Translations under genes and position numbers: made by a program
Assembly (NCBI GenBank): GCA_964020085.1
Contig: OZ026598.1
Span: 9,731,024-9,795,023 of the forward strand
Reading direction: 5' to 3'
DNA from: Micromussa lordhowensis
Lineage: Eukaryota > Cnidaria > Anthozoa > Scleractinia > Lobophylliidae
DNA length: 64,000 nt
Notes under the pieces: model-generated
Told to the model about the DNA's origin: nothing
Databases searched by the model: none
The model's input: only the letters and a program-made list of their open reading frames with translations
Shown: in pieces, positions 58,303 to 64,000 of the stretch
How the letters are laid out: every line of letters starts with the position of its first letter
Position numbering within the stretch: position 1 is the first letter of the stretch

Positions 58303-59663
58303 ATGTCTCAAATGGATGAGGATTTAGATTACAAAGATGTTCGACAGATTGCAATAAGAAGTCAAAGATTGAAAGGCAGAGTGGAGAAAGATGTTATTAC
58401 AGTGTGCAAGCTTTTGACGAAGCTTGACGAGAAATGCAGGTCCAGAAAAAATAAAGATCTGCCGAAGTCTTTAAAAACCTCACTGAAAAAACATTTCAGA
58501 GACATCTACTGGAGTTTAAAGCTACACCTGTTGTTCCACCTTGGAATAGGTGAATCTGATGCTGATTCAGAGCTTGAAGATGTGGGCCGCTTGGATATGG
58601 TCAGCCTAACAGATGAAGAGATGAGTCAACTTCCAGACCAAAAACACGCCATCGACCCTGGAAGCCAAGTCATGGAAATTGTAAGTATAGGCACTGCAGA
58701 GGGGAAGCAAGACAGCTTGTTGAGTTTGTAATTTGAAATTTATGTGATGAAAAGTGACAAGATCGTCCTTTTAATTTCATCCTTTTCTGTAATTTGCCAA
58801 ATTATACAAATGAAACTTCCCTGAAAAATTTTGAATTTGAACTTGAAATTAAATTAGTCAAACTATACGTTGTTTAAAAGAAGTTCTAAATTAAATGTCC
58901 TTCCAGAAATAAATAAGTTGAAGAAATTGACTGTTTAATAACCCTTAAGTCACAATTTTGTTTCATTTCCGTCTTTTAGTTAAGTGCTATAGCAACAGAT
59001 TCGGAAGAACAAGACAGCCAACATGCTGAGAAAGTTATGGAAATGGCGGCAGCTCTTTTCAGTTTCTTTAGCGGCCACAACATCTTCAAGCCTAAGGTTT
59101 TGGCAAAAGTGTCGCACAATGATAAATGGTCTGTTGGATCATCAGTGGCTGTAAGTGAGTTCTTAAGGCCTCTATGTCTTTACAAAAGGATCGTTAATTT
59201 TAAGCCGAGCCTCAAAAAAGCAATAGCATCTTACCAGTCACTTGTTACTGAAGATAATCAGAACTGGTCATCTTCCGCTCGGCAAATTGCCAAAAACCAT
59301 GAGTTGAAAGCAAAACCTCCTTGCCAAAATTGTACAATGATGTTTACATCATTAGTGGGATTCATCCCGACTTCGGAACAGGGAAGAAGTGGTACATTCC
59401 TAGGTGCATGTGCAGAATATTGTCCCGTTGACCAGCTTCTTGCAGATGAGGTTTTGTCCCCAGAAGAAAACCAGTGGATAAATGATAAGTTACAGCGTAA
59501 CAAGGAACAGTGCACTGTACTATATCGAAACTTCCGAGATATTGAAAATAGATGCTTTGAGGCTATAAAAAGGAATGCAGATTTGAGTAGGGAAATAAGA
59601 GATAAGGTGCACATTTTTGGTGTAAAACCAGAACGTAACGCACGTTTTGGTGGCAGGAACTAG
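58303..59663 (+). CDS. unrecognised CxxC/CAExC family protein, gene 2
   Basis: Exon 1 58303-58680 (126 codons, donor ATT|GTAAGT) and exon 2 58980-59663 (acceptor TTCCGTCTTTTAG) join in phase 0 to 353 residues. The intron is only 299 bp. It parallels gene 1 throughout: DIYWSLKLHLLFHLG, NIFKPKVLAKVSHNDKWSVG, EFLRPLCLYKRI. The signature is C241-x2-C244 (PPCQNCTMMF), 25 residues, then C270-A-E-Y-C274. A second ATG at 58312 (MDED) aligns with the MDEQ start of gene 1 and may be the true start, given the TATA box so close upstream. The C terminus has IFGVKPERNARFGGR, like LFGLRPQCNDHFGDR in gene 1. No family assignment. Zinc binding through the four Cys is likely. Confidence 0.85.
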
Positions 59664-60051
59664 AGACATTAATCAACGACCCATGCACACTATGCCAGAG
59701 AAATTTAAAACTAGTGTTTTCACTTTGAAAACGTATCACCTGTTTTCCATCCATAACACGCTGGAGAAATTTAAAAATGTAACAATCACCAGCAGCAGGT
59801 CCCTGAATTTTCCCTGTCGCGCACGTTATTTTAGGGTTGAACCAAGGCACGAACGAAAAGAGAACGAGACTGTCCAAGATATTTGGCATGTACATGCTCA
59901 GTACGAACCGTGTGCTAAGACTTAAATTGCTCGTTCAAATGACCAATTCAACATGTTCCTCTACGTGACCAAGTGCACAAATTAAATGCAAGAACAATTG
60001 TTGCATGTTACGTCTAAATCTACTTTTAATGAACACGAACTAAGATCGGGA
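59664..60051. other. 3' flank of gene 2
   Basis: Nothing recognised. A 92-codon frame at 59647-59925 overlaps the end of gene 2 and looks incidental. Confidence 0.4.
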
Positions 60052-60060
60052 AAGCCGGAA

Positions 60061-60259
60061 CGGTGTGCGACACTTGCAGACTGCAGACTACAGACTACAT
60101 TTAGATCTAAATAGCACTCTGGTTAGCCTGAATAGCACTCAGGTTAGCCTGAATAGCACTCAGGTTAGCCTGCTTACGGTTAGCTATTGGTAATGGAAAT
60201 GGAATACAATATTTCAGTTAAAAAGTCTGCAGTCTGCAGTCTGCAAGTGTCGCACACCG
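60061..60259. mobile_element. 199-bp TIR element with 9-bp target duplication (MULE-like MITE)
   Basis: CGGTGTGCGACACTTGCAG at the left is mirrored by CTGCAAGTGTCGCACACCG at the right. AAGCCGGAA flanks both (60052-60060 and 60260-60268). Three 21-bp direct repeats (AATAGCACTC(T/A)GGTTAGCCTG) fill 60110-60172. Confidence 0.9.
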
Positions 60260-60268
60260 AAGCCGGAA

Positions 60269-61395
60269 TGGCCCGAGACACTCTTAAGAATTTTACCCAA
60301 ACCACTCACGACAAACCGATAGCAAATAAAATAATATGCACTGTCATTTGCTTACTATAGACAGCATAATTTGCAAGCGATTTGAACTCTAGCTGGTAAG
60401 TAAATACAGATAACTAGTTTTTCATCATGAATTACGCGCTATGCACTGAATAACAGCTAACGATTAATATCTGTTTTGGTCGTTAGTCAGTTAACAGACA
60501 AAGTATACATTTTTGAAGGTCTGCTTGTAATCAAATAGAGGGCCACTGGGCATGTGCGCGCTTCCACATGTTCTGCCCCCTGGTTTGTGCAGGCAGGGGA
60601 CAATGGCGGCATTCTAAGCACGGGCATGCAAAATATTATGGACTCCGTTCTCGTGCCTGGGTTCAACTGAAAAAGGAAGAGTTCAAGGACTAGACTACAG
60701 AAATGCTGGAATATACCCTTGAGGGTTAGAGTTAATTACATGATTATCGCGAGGTCATCGTTTTCCAAAAGCTCCGTTTTCAAAATGTTTTCGGTCCGCG
60801 CTAAAACGCAAAGTCGTCGTTTTCAAATTCCTCCGAATTGAAGGTGGGGGTAACTGTAGATAAAGCTACACTTTGATCTGATTTTGATTCGATTATATTT
60901 GACTTAAAAATCAAGGCCAAGTCAATATCAATATATGTTTAAAGATGATTTCTAGTCCGTACTGCGCACTCTCTAGAGTTTGTTTGTGTTTTTTGTTTTG
61001 TTTCATGTAAGACATCATAACCACCATTATATAGATGCGAAGCGGTCGAAGCTTTATGGTTCGTTTTTATGCTTCGTTCTTTCTTATATCATTTGATGGA
61101 ACTACATCAAAGCTGTAAAAATCAATGAAGTTGTTTGAAAAAGTATTTGAAAGGCCTCAAAGATAAGGTATGTTGTTCGTAACGAATAGTCACATTCGAT
61201 ACTCAATCAACATTTCATCGACACTTTGGTCGACACTTGATCAACACCCCATCAACATCTCGGTCTTGACCGCATTCGATCGAGTGGGAACTTAAACATT
61301 AGGGTACTGAGACTGCGCAGTACGGACTGGAAGTCTAGCAAAATAAGTTCTTGTATTTTGGGAGTAGTTATTGACAATTTAGGCTGAGAAGCTTC
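60269..61395. other. repeat-rich intergenic DNA
   Basis: 60757-60840 is a fragment of the MITE family at 25685-26031. 61197-61290 holds degenerate TCGACACTTGATCAACA-like iterations, resembling 62015-62150. No gene was recognised. Confidence 0.45.
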
Positions 61396-61399
61396 TTAA

Positions 61400-61737
61400 G
61401 GCGGGGGTAAACGTGAAAGCTGTTTTGAGGTCGCTTAACACGGCTTTTCTGCCTATATTTCGGTCACGTTTCAAGCGACACTAAATCTCTCTGCTTATCT
61501 CATTAACCACTGTTTAGCGGTTCTGTGTAAATTTTTGGGTGATTTTGGGGCATTTTGGGAAAGAGATATTTTTTCTCAAACGATAGGTTAAATTGAGGAA
61601 AATTTAAAATGTTGAAGATTTGATGGACTTGGAAAATTGAATTAACAATTAGTATGTTTCCAAACCATCTTAATCCTAACAATTTCCTTTTTTATATCAC
61701 TTCAAATTTCACGCGCCTATTCATGTTTACCCCCGCC
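61400..61737 (-). mobile_element. TTAA-flanked MITE, copy 2
   Basis: Inverted relative of 36463-36870. TTAA at 61396-61399 and 61738-61741 flanks GGCGGGGGTAAACGTGAA and TTCATGTTTACCCCCGCC. It is about 70 bp shorter. Confidence 0.85.
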
Positions 61738-61741
61738 TTAA

Positions 61742-62421
61742 TTAAGGTTTTAATTTGGGTCTTGACATCACCACTAAAAGGCCTTTTCCGGATTCTTAAC
61801 TTCATGTACCACAGTGAGGTTGGGGTGGCCATTTTCATACATTCGCTGTACTTCTGTCAACCCTGTCCTCGATTCGGCGCCATTGATTGTTGGAATGCAG
61901 GAAAGGTGTATTCACCTATACAATGTCAACATCGTTTTTAATTGCAAGTTTAAAATTGCTTTATACTAGCCAAGCATCTATAGCTATCATTTAGCACCAA
62001 AGGTATCCGTAGTGGAGTGTTGATCGATTCCCTCGCTCGAACCGCAATCGACATCTTGATCAATACTCGATTGACATCCCTGTCAATACTCAGTTGACAA
62101 TCAATGAACACTCAAGCGAAACTCGACCATAAACTCAACCCCATTTATTTCGATTCGAACTCCTTTGGTAGTGTTGAAAAATGACGTCAAACAATATGAC
62201 GGCAAAAATATGATGTCAGACCATGTTAGGATTTGGCTGGAAAACTACAGCTGGGTCTCTACATTGCACTTTAGTCTTGCACTGTAATAAACTTTGTGAG
62301 CACGAGTGTGCATCGCAAGGCATGCAAATTTTTTTGTCCGACCATTTGTCGGTATATTGTCACAAATAAAGTTACTCTTTGGTCCGCTAGTTATTCAGCT
62401 TTTGTGGTATGTACTAAAACA
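61742..62421. other. intergenic with degenerate TCGA-rich iterations
   Basis: 62015-62150 repeats variants of AATCGACATCTTGATCAATACTCG. No gene was recognised. Confidence 0.4.
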
Positions 62422-62705
62422 ATAGTCTCTGGCACCATAGGTCTGCAATGCGTACAAAGAGCTTTATTATAGAGACTATAGGTCTGCAATGCGTACAGAG
62501 AGCTTTATTATAGAGACTAGTCTCTGGCACCATAGGTCTGCAAAGAGCTTTATCATAGAGACTATAGGTCTGCAATGCGTACAGAGAGCTTTATTATATA
62601 CTATTATAGTCTCTGGCAAAATAGGTCTGCTGCAATGCGTACAGAGAGCTTTATTATAGAGACTATAGGTCTGCAATGCATACAGAGAGCTTTATTATAG
62701 AGACT
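62422..62705. repeat. minisatellite, about 41-bp unit, six copies
   Basis: The unit is roughly AGGTCTGCAATGCGTACAGA plus GAGCTTTATTATAGAGACTAT. Some units carry an extra AGTCTCTGGCACCAT. AGTCTCT and AGAGACT make each junction self-complementary. The minus-strand open frame here only reflects the repeat. Confidence 0.9.
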
Positions 62706-63315
62706 ACTTATTCACCTCAGTGTCGGTGAAAGTGCCGGAAATTTACCACCACTATTCACCTCCACTTCGGTGAATAATTGTTAATTATTTTCATATTTCA
62801 ATCAATCAACTTTGTTTAATGAGGGTGACACACAACAGTCTTCAACTGATAAACCTGTGGCCCTCAAATTCCCGATCGAATTGGAATTTAGAAATGTTGG
62901 TTTTTGAGGAGGGAGGAAAACTGGAGAACCCGGAGAAAAACCCTTGGAGCAAGGGCAAGAGCCAACAACAAACTCAACCCACATATGACAACGGGTCTCT
63001 CACCGCTTGCACCACCCCTGCTCCCCGATTTACACTCATTTCACTCATTTCGAAGCCCCCACTATCTCAAACTGCTGCCCTTCCCCCTCAGAGTTTGAAA
63101 TAGCAGGGCTCAGCTGTAAGTCAGAGATCTCTTTTACTTCGGTTAATGTATGATGCAACTGATGCGTGTTGCATTAAATAAAATAATTTACTTACAGTTA
63201 ATTCACATTGTATAATGTCAAATTAATTTTATTAATGTTACTTCTTATAATGCCACTACGGTCATCAAAAATCTGACATTATTATGCTTTATTTAAGATT
63301 ATTAAACCTCTCCCC
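62706..63315. other. intergenic, nothing recognised
   Basis: Two overlapping plus-strand frames at 62819-63103 show no domain or splice context. Confidence 0.35.
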
Positions 63316-63320
63316 ATTGT

Positions 63321-63837
63321 CAGGGGTCGAAATGTTCCAGACTGTTTACCTGTGTCTAGTGACAGGCAGAATGTATTTTTACCTGTCTCCACCAGCATCC
63401 AACTTGAACAATATTACTTTAATATTATTTTATTTTCACTTTTTGAAACTCAACTGGGGTTGTACAATCATTAATAATAAACTGATAGAAGGCAATGACT
63501 TATGGGTCAGAAAACGATCCACATTGCGAACTCGCACTGATCGGCAAAGAAACGCAGGAGCAAGACACATTTGTTGTCTTTGTCATGTGCACTATAAAGA
63601 TTGCATCACCTTGCTTTTATTCAATATTGAGTAAAGTCTGGTAAATACTGTGCGAGAGCTGCACAAGTGAGAACGACTACGGGTGGAAAAACGGATGACA
63701 ATATTATTCAAATCAATAAATTCTGTATTACTGAGGTTTTCTTACCTGTCGTCAGCGACAGGCATCAATATTTTTTACCTGTCACTTTCTGAAATTACCT
63801 GAAATTGACAGGTAGACAGGCAACATTTCGACCCCTG
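63321..63837. mobile_element. 517-bp MITE with CAGGGGTCGAAATGTT termini
   Basis: CAGGGGTCGAAATGTT at the left is answered by AACATTTCGACCCCTG at the right. ATTGT flanks both ends (63316-63320 and 63838-63842). Subterminal TTTACCTGTC and GACAGG motifs are repeated. The CAGGG ends recall hAT elements, but a 5-bp duplication does not fit, so the superfamily is open. Confidence 0.8.
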
Positions 63838-64000
63838 ATTGTTGCTGTTTGTTTTTACTGTTGTTCTTTCTATTGTTGTTGTTGTTAAAGACCATTCTAC
63901 TTTTATTTGGTTTTCAGTACTGCAATTCCCAGATGCTCATTAATTTTAGTAATGTATACCCAGTTTAAGAAGGAGAACATTAAACACTCGTCAAACTCCC

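Noticed and set aside
62422..62705. CRISPR-like array
   Set aside because: Units are contiguous without unique spacers, and the genome is eukaryotic.

Overview
The window looks like nuclear DNA of an anthozoan cnidarian, most likely a stony coral. This is an inference from intron-rich AT-rich sequence, a PRDM9-type gene without KRAB, Penelope-like and Crypton relics, tRNA-derived SINEs and dense foldback/MITE families. There is no operon structure, no CRISPR array and no prokaryotic gene. All multi-exon models below were built by hand from GT/AG junctions whose phases agree. No transcript evidence was available.

Layout. 0-3.4 kb: the 3' end of an SGNH/GDSL esterase-like gene (+), with an old SINE just upstream of its first visible exon. 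3.4-11.4 kb: repeats, dominated by a 2.25-kb palindromic foldback flanked by TTAA (6.5-8.8 kb) and a 1.4-kb terminal-inverted-repeat element with a 10-bp target duplication (8.95-10.3 kb). 11.4-18.0 kb: a complete PRDM9-like gene (+), with zinc knuckle, PR/SET domain, a single finger and seven C2H2 fingers, but no KRAB or SSXRD. 19.3-25.3 kb: a complete four-exon Gal3-O-sulfotransferase-like gene (-) whose PAPS-binding motifs look damaged. 26.9-35.1 kb: a SINE, a LINE tail, and a duplicated minus-strand locus of unknown function with a single-pass membrane exon and two related terminal exons. 36-47 kb: MITEs, a foldback, a Penelope-like element, a Crypton-type recombinase relic and segmental duplications.

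47-60 kb holds the most interesting block. Two paralogous two-exon genes (+, 48.4-51.0 and 58.3-59.7 kb) encode an unrecognised family with an invariant CxxC...CAExC signature. Between them lies a minus-strand four-exon gene for a small charged protein, and part of it has been tandemly duplicated. An orphan copy of its last exon sits at 37.7 kb, and a promoter-like flank of the first paralog is duplicated at 44.7 kb. The block is therefore a young, locally expanding cluster. 60-64 kb: transposon fragments and a minisatellite, with no gene seen.
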